Shown: in pieces, positions 32,686-40,673 of the stretch | Layout: every line of letters begins with the position of its first letter | How positions within the stretch are numbered: the first letter of the stretch is position 1 | Notes under the pieces: generated by a model | Told to the model about the DNA's origin: nothing | Seen by the model: the letters and a program-made list of their open reading frames with translations, nothing else | Databases searched by the model: none | Assembly (NCBI RefSeq): GCF_002930645.1 | Contig: NZ_PSNW01000003.1 | Location: 186,001 to 250,000 of the forward strand | Origin: Solimonas fluminis | GTDB taxonomy: Bacteria > Pseudomonadota > Gammaproteobacteria > Nevskiales > Nevskiaceae | Direction of reading: 5' to 3' | DNA: 64,000 nt | Position numbers and translations under genes: made by a program

Positions 32686-34458
32686 CTAGTCGTTTTGTGG
32701 CAAGGACGGCTGAGGTCTCCCTCTCGCAAGTGCCTGCGAATAGATGAGGGGGGAGATTCTTCCATCCTCGTATTCAGCCTCAACGAGCTCGTTAAGCCTC
32801 GCCAGCAGTTTATCGTAGCTAGGCGGCAGTCCCTCCGGGATGATGCCTTCAATGCTAACGTCAGGCCTTCCCTTGTAGCGCCTGTTCAATGCTTTTATCG
32901 TTATCATCGATCCAATATGGGTGCTGGCATGGATATCAGTAGGAGCGATTCGCCCCATGCTCATTGCACGGGGAATCACGCCTTTAAGATAAGCATCCAC
33001 AGGATCTCGGTATACGTACACGATCCTAACCTTACGACCAGAGCCCAACGCCGCATCAATGCCTGTGCGGGCTGACTTCACGGATGCCAAGTTGCCGTCA
33101 TATACGATGCCAGCATGCGGAGCCGAGGTTGTCTTTCCGGCGCCGGTGCCGCCCGCCATGAATACGACAGTATCCGTCTCTGAAGTTACTGGCTGAGCCA
33201 GCGTATCCTTCCACGCCGCATTTTTTATCTCTGAAGCCCTGTTCTGGACCGCCATTGAGTTCCTAGTGCGAGAATCCCGAGACGCCGCATACTCGGGAAA
33301 CAACTCCTTGGCCAGATCTGTACTGATGTAGTTGGAATTTCCGGTCAACTTAATTGCCATCGCCCGATATTGATTCAGCAAATCGGCCGCCTGATCTCCG
33401 CCGGCAATCTCGATGGCTTGCCCAGGACTTTGTGGCACTGGCGCATCCGTGGACGGAACATCGACGGCTGGTGCGGTTAAAGGCGGATTCTTGGATTTTC
33501 TGGAATCCACCGCCAACCTCACGGCGGAAAATGGCAACACGGACGCGCTTCCAATAAGCCCGGCATATCCAATGCGTGACAACGCGTCTTTCAAATTTAT
33601 TTCTTCGTCCAGCACTCCTGCGTCGTAAGCCTCGATCAACGACTGGGAAACAGAACCCTCAGTTGCGGAAATCCCCATGGCAGCACCCACTCGCCCACCC
33701 TTCGAGCGAGCGAGACTCTGCATGCCTTTCGGCAACGCACCAGACGAGAGAATCTTCTTTGCAGGTAACGTCAGCAGTGCGGCGAGCGGCCTATTGAGAA
33801 CAGATTGCGCGGCCACAACTGGCGCCGCGCGACGAAAAGCACCCTCAGATCCCAAGTCCTTGTCCATGCCATCTGCGACCAAACCTCCTGCCGCCGGCAG
33901 CATCATCGTAGTGGCTGCCAATCGAGGACTTCGCAAGGCAAGACCTACACCAACAGCAGGTACCATCTGGACACCTGCTGTTCCGAGATCATATGTGAAT
34001 CCTGCAAGCGCTCCCCTTGGGCGATCGGCTTGTATGCGCTGATTCAGCTTGGCGAGTTCGCCGCGGGTCTCGTCTGCATAGCGCTGTGCCGCTTCATTCC
34101 GATGGTTGTAGAAGGTTGGCGACAACCTTCGCGCCATGTCCGAGACCGGAGCCCCGCTTGCAAAGCTGCGCGGCCCCGCAAGCGCCCGCGCAGTCAGCAG
34201 TGCTGGCGATGCCATTCCCATCGACAGCATCGAATCCAGAGACCCGGTGACTGCCTTTCCCGGCTCCGCGACTATCTGCTCGCCGAGGAACTTCATCTGG
34301 CCCAGCATGGCCAAGCCCGATAATCCGAGCCCTCGCAGCGTGGATCGTTCGCGGGATTCGTCCAGGCCACTTTTACCCAAGCTTTGGAATTTCCGCGCGA
34401 TCCATGCATCGCCGCCGGGCGCCGTCTCTGGCACAGCATCTTGGCCCAAGGCATTCAT
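32686..34458 (-). CDS. Virion-type protein with C-terminal Zeta-like kinase toxin domain
   Basis: The 590-aa product has two parts. Residues 1 to about 330 are Gly/Ala-rich with many short hydrophobic stretches, typical of phage ejection/internal virion proteins, and include DAWIARKF (about 18-25) and STLRGLGLSGLA (about 39-50), motifs echoed in other toxins here. Residues about 355-590 are the Zeta-like domain: Walker A GGTGAGKT (436-443), IVYVYRDPVDAYLKGVIPRA, GRIAPTDIHASTHIG. The gene overlaps the preceding virion gene by ATGA and so belongs to the late operon. This is the architecture of a polymorphic toxin whose trafficking domain is a virion protein; delivery with the particle is my inference. 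Confidence 0.82.
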   Translation of the reverse strand: MNALGQDAVPETAPGGDAWIARKFQSLGKSGLDESRERSTLRGLGLSGLAMLGQMKFLGEQIVAEPGKAVTGSLDSMLSMGMASPALLTARALAGPRSFASGAPVSDMARRLSPTFYNHRNEAAQRYADETRGELAKLNQRIQADRPRGALAGFTYDLGTAGVQMVPAVGVGLALRSPRLAATTMMLPAAGGLVADGMDKDLGSEGAFRRAAPVVAAQSVLNRPLAALLTLPAKKILSSGALPKGMQSLARSKGGRVGAAMGISATEGSVSQSLIEAYDAGVLDEEINLKDALSRIGYAGLIGSASVLPFSAVRLAVDSRKSKNPPLTAPAVDVPSTDAPVPQSPGQAIEIAGGDQAADLLNQYRAMAIKLTGNSNYISTDLAKELFPEYAASRDSRTRNSMAVQNRASEIKNAAWKDTLAQPVTSETDTVVFMAGGTGAGKTTSAPHAGIVYDGNLASVKSARTGIDAALGSGRKVRIVYVYRDPVDAYLKGVIPRAMSMGRIAPTDIHASTHIGSMITIKALNRRYKGRPDVSIEGIIPEGLPPSYDKLLARLNELVEAEYEDGRISPLIYSQALARGRPQPSLPQND

Positions 34459-34841
34459 GGCAGTCGATCTTCCCAGGTGCCACCCAGATACCCTGAACCA
34501 AAGTACCCATCTGATTCAGGCGGGTTCATGGAGAGGCCGAATCTCGGGAATGGCAACTGTTCTCGCCGTATCCTCCGCCGTTCTCCGATCGCTTCAAGGT
34601 GATCATCGAGGCTGGCCACATTCCACTGCCGCCTCTCGCTGGCGGTCAGGGAACCTGCTTGTTCGTCTTCCTGCGCCTGCAGGCGCAGGCCATATGCCTG
34701 CTGCCAACGCGCATCCTCCACCGCGGTGCGCTCGCGCCGCTCATTACGCTCCTCGTCCGCCCGCTGCAGCCGGTCCACGAAGTCGAAGCCGTTCATGAAG
34801 CCATCCATGAATCCGGCGGCGCGAAAGCCGCCGCGGCTCAT
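34455..34841 (-). CDS. Small phage virion-region protein
   Basis: The 128-aa product is rich in charged residues with a long helical, coiled-coil-like middle (RLQRADEERNERRERTAVED ... RIRREQLPF) and an N-terminal MSRGGFRAAGFMDGFMNGFD. ATGA overlaps couple it to both neighbours. Short charged helical proteins in this position are often internal virion or tail-core components. No specific family recognised. Confidence 0.7.
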   Translation of the reverse strand: MSRGGFRAAGFMDGFMNGFDFVDRLQRADEERNERRERTAVEDARWQQAYGLRLQAQEDEQAGSLTASERRQWNVASLDDHLEAIGERRRIRREQLPFPRFGLSMNPPESDGYFGSGYLGGTWEDRLP

Positions 34842-35377
34842 CGGGCACCTCCCTGCAGCCCGCGCAAAGCGGTGGTCCGCGGCGCGGGGCTCTGGAGCAA
34901 ACCCAGCACCCGGTCACGGCCTCCCGCCCGCTCGATGCCGACGGCCAGCATCGCCGCGCCGCGCAGGCGGTCGCGCAGGCGGCGCAGCGGGAGACGCAGC
35001 ACCTCGTCGGTGTCGGCGGACGTGCGGCCGCGCGTCACCGGGGCGCGGTAGTCGTACTCGCTGCCGTCCGGGCGGCGGGCACGGATGTCCAGTTCCAGGA
35101 TCACCGCGTCGCCGTCCAGGTAGGCCGCGACCAGGCGCTTGGCGGTGACGACGCCGCCGTCGCGCAGGCGCTCGCCCAGGCCCTGGCGCAGCTCGCGGGC
35201 GAACAGGCGGTTGGCAAAGGCGTACAGCTCCGCGCCCGTCAGGCCCGCCGTGTCGCCACCATCGTTGACGGCGGCGTCGTAGCGCAGCGCGGCGCGGCGG
35301 AACGCCGGGTCGTCGAACTGAGCGGCGAAGTCGCTGCGCAGGAACTCGGCGGCGCGTTGTGCTTTCGTGTCTTTCAT
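34838..35377 (-). CDS. Phage virion-region protein
   Basis: The 179-aa protein has a mixed helical N-terminal half (EFLRSDFAAQFDDPAFRRAA) and a beta-rich middle (AVILELDIRARRPDGSEYDY). Its C-terminus ends in TTALRGLQGGAR, closely resembling the TALRG motif near the N-termini of the two Ntox44 toxins. It overlaps the following gene by ATGA. Function unknown; position suggests a virion or internal protein. Confidence 0.72.
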   Translation of the reverse strand: MKDTKAQRAAEFLRSDFAAQFDDPAFRRAALRYDAAVNDGGDTAGLTGAELYAFANRLFARELRQGLGERLRDGGVVTAKRLVAAYLDGDAVILELDIRARRPDGSEYDYRAPVTRGRTSADTDEVLRLPLRRLRDRLRGAAMLAVGIERAGGRDRVLGLLQSPAPRTTALRGLQGGAR

Positions 35378-35387
35378 GGGTTCTCCT

Positions 35388-35666
35388 TCAGAACAATGCG
35401 TCGATCAGCAGGCCGGCGCCGGCGCCGACCAGGGCACCGACGGGTCCTGCCGCCATGCCCAGCTTCGCGCCCACAGCGGCGGAGCCGAGCCCAACCGCCG
35501 CGCCGATGCCGGCACCGGTGCCCACCATCTGCGCACGCTGCTGGTCCTCCGCCGCCTTGAAGGCGCTGCGTGCGGCGTTCAGCGATTCCTCGCGGTTCGC
35601 CGCCGCGCCCCAGAGCTGGCCGGTCTCGTTCTTGGCGGCCATGGCCGTGCCGAGCAAACCGCTCAT
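35388..35666 (-). CDS. Glycine-zipper virion protein
   Basis: The 92-aa product has a helical N-terminal half and a C-terminal membrane-compatible glycine-zipper region (GTGAGIGAAVGLGSAAVGAK ... GALVGAGAGLLIDALF). Small proteins of this kind in podovirus late operons can be ejected to help form a conduit across the envelope; that role is inference. The start overlaps the previous stop (ATGA). Confidence 0.75.
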   Translation of the reverse strand: MSGLLGTAMAAKNETGQLWGAAANREESLNAARSAFKAAEDQQRAQMVGTGAGIGAAVGLGSAAVGAKLGMAAGPVGALVGAGAGLLIDALF

Positions 35667-36121
35667 TGCCCACCTCCCAGGCCGTAGCGCGGAGCGCCGC
35701 CGGTCATGATCCGCGCATTGCGCTGGTCGAAGGCACGGTTGGCACGGTTGGCGGCGTTGGCGTCCGCCAGACCCTGGGCCAGGTCCTCCCGACGCGCCAT
35801 GGCAGCCTGCTGCTGCGGCGACAAGGCCAGGCCCTGGCCCGCCAGGCGCTCGCGCAGCGCCTGGCCGCCCTGGCGGAAGCTGCGCGCCACCGCGTCGCGC
35901 GCAGACTGCACGCCGTTGGCGCGCAGTTCCGGGTTGTCGTACATCCAGGTCAGCCGGTCCTCGATCGGGCGGATGTGCTGCTTGTAGCGCTCGAAGTCGG
36001 CGCGTCGGATGGCGGCCTGCGTCTTGCTGGCGTAGTGCTTGTCGCGGCTGGAAATGCCCAGTGCGTTGCGATAGCTCGGCTGCGCATCGGGAGCCTCCAG
36101 GGAGGCGGGGATGGTGAACAT
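35663..36121 (-). CDS. Phage internal virion-type protein
   Basis: The 152-aa protein is Gln/Arg/Ala-rich and predicted helical (RRADFERYKQHIRPIEDRLT, GQALRERLAGQGLALSPQQQ, GLADANAANRANRAFDQRNA), a composition common in podovirus ejection proteins. It is coupled by ATGA to the glycine-zipper gene. No known family recognised. Confidence 0.72.
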   Translation of the reverse strand: MFTIPASLEAPDAQPSYRNALGISSRDKHYASKTQAAIRRADFERYKQHIRPIEDRLTWMYDNPELRANGVQSARDAVARSFRQGGQALRERLAGQGLALSPQQQAAMARREDLAQGLADANAANRANRAFDQRNARIMTGGAPRYGLGGGQ

Positions 36122-36214
36122 GGAAACTCCTGGTCAGGGTGAATGAATGCGAAAATCCGGCCTCTCCCAAGGGGAGAGGCGACAAGGCAGAAGCAAGCGG
36201 CGCGGGCGAATCCG

Positions 36215-36895
36215 TCAGAACCCGTACCGCGAACCCGGCTGCAGCGACATCGTTCCGAAATCGGGCGTCATCGAACCGTCGGCAATCGCGTCGAAGCTGC
36301 CGTAGGTGGACAGCGACGAGGGCGAACCGCCGGCCGGCGTCGCCTTGCCCCGCAATCCATACGCCGCCGCCATGCCCGCCGCCGAGCCGATGGCGTCCTG
36401 CATCGCGGCGCGGCCCTGGAAGGCGTTCTGCGCATCGGCCAGCGAGCGGCGCTGCGCCAGGTCCGCCGCCTCCGACAGGCCCTGCAGCGCCTGCGTGCGC
36501 TCGCCGCGGCCGATATCGATCAGCGCCTGCAGGCCTTGGGCGTACTGGTCGTCGATCAGTGCGTCCAGGGCCGCCATGCCCTGGCCCAGGGCCTGCGCAC
36601 GGTCGTTGGCGAAGCCGGCCAGGCCCATCGCATAGCGCCCGGAGCCGGGCGCCGCGCCGCTGCCGAAGAGCCGGCTCTCCAGGCCCTGCTGCGCGCGGCC
36701 GAAGGCCTGGGCGTAGTCGGTGGCGGCGGTGTCCAGCGCCTGGCGCCGGCGCGGCGCCACGTCCATCGTGTCCTCGAAAAAGCTCTGCTGCAGCGGCAGC
36801 CAGCGCTCGCGCCAGTCGTCGTAGGACTCGGCCGCGATGGCGGCCATCTCTTTCTGCTCGGCGGTCTCGCCGGGCGCCTTGGGTTTGCTTCCCAT
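36215..36895 (-). CDS. Phage internal virion-type protein
   Basis: Starting at the ATG at 36895 (MGSKPKAPGETAEQKEMAAI), the 226-aa product begins with the SKPKAPxxTxxE pattern often seen at the start of tail/ejection-region proteins of podoviruses. It continues as Ala/Gln-rich helices (ALIDIGRGERTQALQGLSEA) with a Gly-rich segment near 190. The next gene upstream ends 5 bases before the start. Probably a virion component. Confidence 0.75.
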   Translation of the reverse strand: MGSKPKAPGETAEQKEMAAIAAESYDDWRERWLPLQQSFFEDTMDVAPRRRQALDTAATDYAQAFGRAQQGLESRLFGSGAAPGSGRYAMGLAGFANDRAQALGQGMAALDALIDDQYAQGLQALIDIGRGERTQALQGLSEAADLAQRRSLADAQNAFQGRAAMQDAIGSAAGMAAAYGLRGKATPAGGSPSSLSTYGSFDAIADGSMTPDFGTMSLQPGSRYGF

Positions 36896-36900
36896 GTGAT

Positions 36901-37290
36901 TCACTCCTGGATATCGAGTTGGTATTCCACCGCGCGCAGCCGCCAGCGCGGGTCCAGCAGGCGCTCGAAGCCGCGGCGGCGGGTGCGCAAGGCCAGCGTC
37001 GCCGCGCCCACGTCGCGGGCGATCTGCTCCAGTTGCGGCAGGTAGCGCGGCGTCAGGCCGCCGCCGGCGCCCTGCGCCAGCCACAGCAGCAACTCCGGGC
37101 GGCCGTTGTCCTCGCGCCGGTACTTCTTCAGCACCACGAAGCCCTCGGGGCAGGTGTAGAGCTGCGCGTGGCCGAAGCGGCACTCCGCGTAGACCTCCTC
37201 CGGCGTCTCGTCGTCTCCGGCGAGGATCGCGGCCACCGCGCCGCGGATGCGCGGCCATTCGCGGCGGATGTCGGCAGCTTGGAGTGCCAT
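36901..37290 (-). CDS. Phage tail-region protein, possibly GNAT-like
   Basis: Starting at the ATG at 37290 (MALQAADIRREWPRIRGAVA), the 129-aa protein includes HAQLYTCPEGFVVLKKYRRE, a strand ELLLWLAQG and a helix EQIARDVGAATLALRTRRRG, an order compatible with a small acetyltransferase-like fold found in some phage morphogenesis regions. The similarity is weak. It starts 2 bases after the glycine-rich fibre gene. Confidence 0.7.
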   Translation of the reverse strand: MALQAADIRREWPRIRGAVAAILAGDDETPEEVYAECRFGHAQLYTCPEGFVVLKKYRREDNGRPELLLWLAQGAGGGLTPRYLPQLEQIARDVGAATLALRTRRRGFERLLDPRWRLRAVEYQLDIQE

Positions 37291-37292
37291 GC

Positions 37293-38024
37293 TCAGTACT
37301 CCAGCAGCAGCGCCGCCGCGGCTCCGGCGCCCGGCGTGTTGCCGGCGGGGCATCCGCCGCCGCCCGCGCCGTAGCCGGTGGCGGCGCCGCCGTTGGCATC
37401 CTTGCCGCCGCGCCCGCCAGCCCCCAGCGGCGTATCGGCGCCATCGCCGCCGTCATCATGGATGGTGAGCGCCAGCGTGGCGGAGAAGCCGCCGCGCCCG
37501 TTGCGCCCCGGCAGGCCGATCACGCCCGCGGCATGGTCGGCGCCCACCGCCGCACTGCCGCCACTGCCGCCCAGGCCCGCCGCCGTGCCGGCCGCGCCGG
37601 CACCGGCCACGATGCGCGCGTCGCCGGTCTCGGCCAGCAGCCAGGCCGTGGCCGCCGAGCCGCCGGGCGGGATGCGGTAGGCGATCACCTGGCCGGGGTT
37701 CACGCGCAGCGTGCCCTCGCACAGCGCACCGGCACCGCCGCCGCCACCGCCCGAGCGCGGCCCGCTGCCCTGACCCACCGCGCCGCTCGCGCCGGGGCCG
37801 ATCAGGCGGAACCTCAGCGCGTACACGCCGGCCGGCACCGTCCAGTTCTTGGCGGCGGCGTTGCCGGCGTTGTCCGCGAACAGACGCGGGTAGGCGGCGA
37901 ACTGCGTGATCTGCCCCTGCAGCTTGCCGACGATGGCCTGCAGCCCGTCGCCGGGCAGCACCGGCGCGTTCTGCGCCGCCAGCGCCGGCAGCGGCTCCAC
38001 GAAGCGATACTTGAGCGTGGCCAT
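37293..38024 (-). CDS. Glycine-rich tail fibre/tip protein
   Basis: The 243-aa protein has a short N-terminal adaptor part (ATLKYRFVEPLPALAAQNAP) and a long Gly/Ala-rich C-terminal region with SGGGGGGAGALCEGTLRVNP, GLPGRNGRGGFSATL and GYGAGGGGCPAGNTPGAG. This is the pattern of glycine-rich receptor-binding tips that form polyglycine-type bundles in phage fibres. It overlaps the upstream tail protein by one base. Confidence 0.75.
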   Translation of the reverse strand: MATLKYRFVEPLPALAAQNAPVLPGDGLQAIVGKLQGQITQFAAYPRLFADNAGNAAAKNWTVPAGVYALRFRLIGPGASGAVGQGSGPRSGGGGGGAGALCEGTLRVNPGQVIAYRIPPGGSAATAWLLAETGDARIVAGAGAAGTAAGLGGSGGSAAVGADHAAGVIGLPGRNGRGGFSATLALTIHDDGGDGADTPLGAGGRGGKDANGGAATGYGAGGGGCPAGNTPGAGAAAALLLEY

Positions 38025-39076
38025 CAGAACGCCCGGTAGTAGACGGCGATCTTGTCGCCCGCCACCAGCGCCGACACACCCGCGGTGGCCAGCCCGCCGG
38101 CGAAACCCAGGCGCGTCTTGCTGCTGGCGCCGCCGGTGTAGTTCACCGTGAAGTCGTCACCCTCGAACTGCGCGCCGGCACCGGCCACCGCCAGGCGCAC
38201 CGAGTCCTGCGCCGCCACGTCCGGCAGGTCCACGTACTGGTTGGAGATGTCGGTGGGCGACAGCGTCACCGCCTGGCGCCGCGACTTCTTCGCCACCGTG
38301 GCGCCGCTGACCGGATCGCGCCGCGTGGTCTGGTCCTTCTCCGCCGGCGCGCTGTCGGTCTTCACGCGCAGCTGGCCGCTGCCGTTGCCGGGGTTGGTGG
38401 ACTCCAGTCCGGAGAGCGCCGCAAGGTCCACCGACAGCGTGTTGCCCACCTTGGCCAGCATGTCGCCGGCCTCGATCGACAGTACCGACGGATACGCCAC
38501 GAAGCTCAGAGGTGTGACGCCCACCGTGATCGGGTTCTCCGTGGTCAGGATCACCTGGTAGCCGGCGTACTGCGTGCCGTTGGTCACGGGGAAGTACGCG
38601 CCCTTGGACACCTCCGCGTCCTCGTCGAAGTCCGCGCGGCGCGCCAGCGTGTAGCTGCCGCCCACCACCTCCGCCACGTAGACGCCGTTCTCGGCCGGGG
38701 CCACCTGCGCCAGCAGGCCGATGGCGTCACCGTCCTGGATCGTGCGGCCGTCCACCAGCAGCGGCGTCGCGCCGGACAGCACCAGCGGCGCCATGGCCAG
38801 CACGTCCACCGCCTCCTTCGGGTCCTGCTTGCCGTTGATCACGTTCTGCACGTATTCCACGGTCACGTAGTCCTTCTCGGCGCTGGGCATCGGCAGCGCC
38901 GCCGCGGCCTTGGGCTGCGCCTGCAGCTCCAGCTCGTTCGCCGAGGTCAGCTTGAGGATGTCGATGTCCGCCGTGTTGGCCGCGTTGCGGCCACGCAGCA
39001 TCTCGTTGTTGTCCAGGCGGATCTTGGCGCCGTTGACGGCGTTGTCCTCGATGAACTTCCGCTTCAGTTGCGACAT
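38024..39076 (-). CDS. Phage tail fibre-type protein
   Basis: The 350-aa protein begins MSQLKRKFIEDNAVNGAKIR and contains repeats of the KDYVTVEYVQNVINGKQDPK / LLAQVAPAENGVYVAEVVGG type that occur in phage tail/host-specificity proteins. A beta-rich C-terminal half follows (DFTVNYTGGASSKTRLGFAG). It is probably a trimeric fibre or baseplate-attached protein upstream of the glycine-rich tip gene. Confidence 0.78.
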   Translation of the reverse strand: MSQLKRKFIEDNAVNGAKIRLDNNEMLRGRNAANTADIDILKLTSANELELQAQPKAAAALPMPSAEKDYVTVEYVQNVINGKQDPKEAVDVLAMAPLVLSGATPLLVDGRTIQDGDAIGLLAQVAPAENGVYVAEVVGGSYTLARRADFDEDAEVSKGAYFPVTNGTQYAGYQVILTTENPITVGVTPLSFVAYPSVLSIEAGDMLAKVGNTLSVDLAALSGLESTNPGNGSGQLRVKTDSAPAEKDQTTRRDPVSGATVAKKSRRQAVTLSPTDISNQYVDLPDVAAQDSVRLAVAGAGAQFEGDDFTVNYTGGASSKTRLGFAGGLATAGVSALVAGDKIAVYYRAF

Positions 39077-39134
39077 GGTTGCTCCTTGTGTGTGAGGGGT
39101 TGTTGGGGTCAGGTTTGCGATTCAGCGCTGGGAT

Positions 39135-39989
39135 TCAGGTGAGGTACCGCACGGAAAAGCTGTCGCCGCTCTCCAGCAGCAGCTCCAGCGCCAGGCCGTC
39201 CCAGGACAGCTCGGCTCCGGATATCGAGAAATCCACGCCCGGCTTCTGCTCGATGCCGTGGTGCACGCACAGCTCCACCGCCAGCGGATCCGCCGGCGCA
39301 TCGCTCAGGCTCACGCGGCGCGCCGCGAGCATGGCCGGCGTCACCGTGTAGCGATCCGTGCGGTAGGGAATGGCCGCCGCCTCCACGCGGCCATCCGCGC
39401 GCAGCTGCAGCAAGCGCCCTCCGCCCGGTGTCAGCAGCGGCTCGCCCGGCAGCACCAGCACACGGTCGCCATCCAGCGCCACGCCGATGCGGCGCTGCCA
39501 TTGCCCGCTGCCCGGCAGGGTGGCCAGGCCTCCGCCGGGCGCCGCGTAGAGCACGTCGCCCGGCGTCCAGGCCCAGGTCTCGCAGTCCAGTGCCTGGCCT
39601 TCCGTGGCCACCGCCACCAGGCCCGCTTCCGGCCGCGTGATGGCCACGCCCAGCAGCGCCGCCGCATGCACCGGGTTGCCGGTGTCCGCCGGCACCGCGC
39701 CCGCCGCGCCGTAGGCCAGCACCTGCCCCGGCTCCAGCGGCTGCGCCGCCACCACGCGCAGGCGCGCGGCCTCCGCCGGCGCCGGCACGTCCACCGTCCT
39801 GGGCACGCGGCCGATGGCCTCCAGCAGCGCCCGCCGCTGCCGCTCCCGCGCCTCGCCGGAAGCGTCCAGGGAGGATTCCAGCCGCTCCAGGCGGATGCGA
39901 ATCGCGTCCACCGCGGCGCGGGCCGCGCGGATGCCGGCCTCGCTGCCGAACTCGCGCGGCGTGTGGATCGCGGGGGTGCGTGAGGTCAT
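39135..39989 (-). CDS. Phage tail-associated protein
   Basis: From the ATG at 39989 (MTSRTPAIHTPREFGSEAGI) the product is 284 aa: an N-terminal coiled-coil-like helix (about 15-60, RAAVDAIRIRLERLESSLDA) and a beta-rich domain with repeated GDVLYAAPGGGLAT and LAYGAAGAVPADTGN stretches, as in capsid-decoration or fibre-like proteins. It is the first fibre-block gene after the Ntox44 modules. No family name is secure. Confidence 0.7.
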   Translation of the reverse strand: MTSRTPAIHTPREFGSEAGIRAARAAVDAIRIRLERLESSLDASGEARERQRRALLEAIGRVPRTVDVPAPAEAARLRVVAAQPLEPGQVLAYGAAGAVPADTGNPVHAAALLGVAITRPEAGLVAVATEGQALDCETWAWTPGDVLYAAPGGGLATLPGSGQWQRRIGVALDGDRVLVLPGEPLLTPGGGRLLQLRADGRVEAAAIPYRTDRYTVTPAMLAARRVSLSDAPADPLAVELCVHHGIEQKPGVDFSISGAELSWDGLALELLLESGDSFSVRYLT

Positions 39990-40149
39990 GAAGGCTCCGG
40001 TGTGGCGGGAAAAGGCGGCGCGCAGGCGCGAGCCTCCCGGGCTCGCGGGCGAGCCGGGCTTGGTGTTTGAATTGAAGAATCGGCCAGACGGCCGGAGAAC
40101 TAAATCAGCGATGCGACAATGCTGACACGCAGGATCAATCGCGGTTCGC

Positions 40150-40223
40150 AGGTTGGGCTGAGCGCAGCGATGCCCAACGCCTGCGGACAAAGTCGTTGGG
40201 CATCGCTGCGCTCAGCCCAACCT
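40150..40223. repeat. Perfect 30-bp inverted repeat (extragenic palindrome)
   Basis: The arm at 40150-40179 (AGGTTGGGCTGAGCGCAGCG...) is the exact reverse complement of 40194-40223, with a 14-base spacer. It lies in the 39990-40262 gap, immediately downstream of the second Ntox44 immunity gene on its coding strand and before the fibre block. There is no terminal T-run, so it may be a REP/MITE-like element, an RNA-stabilising hairpin or a recombination scar. The rest of the gap holds no gene I can support. Confidence 0.85.
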
Positions 40224-40262
40224 ACACTTACTTCATGCTCTTGGGATCAATCGTGGAACGTC

Positions 40263-40673
40263 TCAAAAGCGGATCGTGGTGACGGTGAAGGCTTGTCTTC
40301 CAGAAGCCCATGCCTCCTGACAATAGTCCACCCCGCACTGCGTCAGCCCAAAGGAGTTCCACAAGGCACCCAACCGGGTCCTGTAGGTAGAGGCGTTCCC
40401 ATTGATCCTACCATTCGTGCAGATCATGGAAACATGAGTATTCATCCTTGCAAATCCCATGGATTCCATATCATCGCTGTCATTGGGATCAGGAATTTCC
40501 CGGCGCTGTGCATCCAACCGACAGTTCTCCAGCGAGGACTCCTGCATCGACAGGAGAAGCCTTTCGACATCCTGCTCGGCGGATGGTGTATCGCTACTCG
40601 GCATGAGACCCCACAAAAGCAAAAGCCCCAGTCCTATCAGGACTGCCATTGCAACTGCCCTCTTCTTATTCAT
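40263..40673 (-). CDS. Membrane-anchored immunity candidate for Ntox44 (copy 2)
   Basis: The 136-aa product has an N-terminal signal-anchor (AVAMAVLIGLGLLLLWGLMP, about 6-25) and an exported domain with four Cys: ENCRLDAQRREIPDPNDSDD, SMICTN, TQCGVDYCQEAWASGRQAF. Its start overlaps the toxin stop (ATGA). It is paralogous to 42319-42744, which has the same position after the other Ntox44 gene. Export implies protection in the periplasm. Immunity is inferred from position, coupling and co-duplication. Confidence 0.78.
   Translation of the reverse strand: MNKKRAVAMAVLIGLGLLLLWGLMPSSDTPSAEQDVERLLLSMQESSLENCRLDAQRREIPDPNDSDDMESMGFARMNTHVSMICTNGRINGNASTYRTRLGALWNSFGLTQCGVDYCQEAWASGRQAFTVTTIRF

Noticed and set aside
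36215-37459. 414-codon version of the virion gene starting at 37459
   Set aside because: The N-terminal 188 codons are an Arg/Pro-rich shadow over the neighbouring gene; the ATG at 36895 has the expected virion-protein start and spacing.
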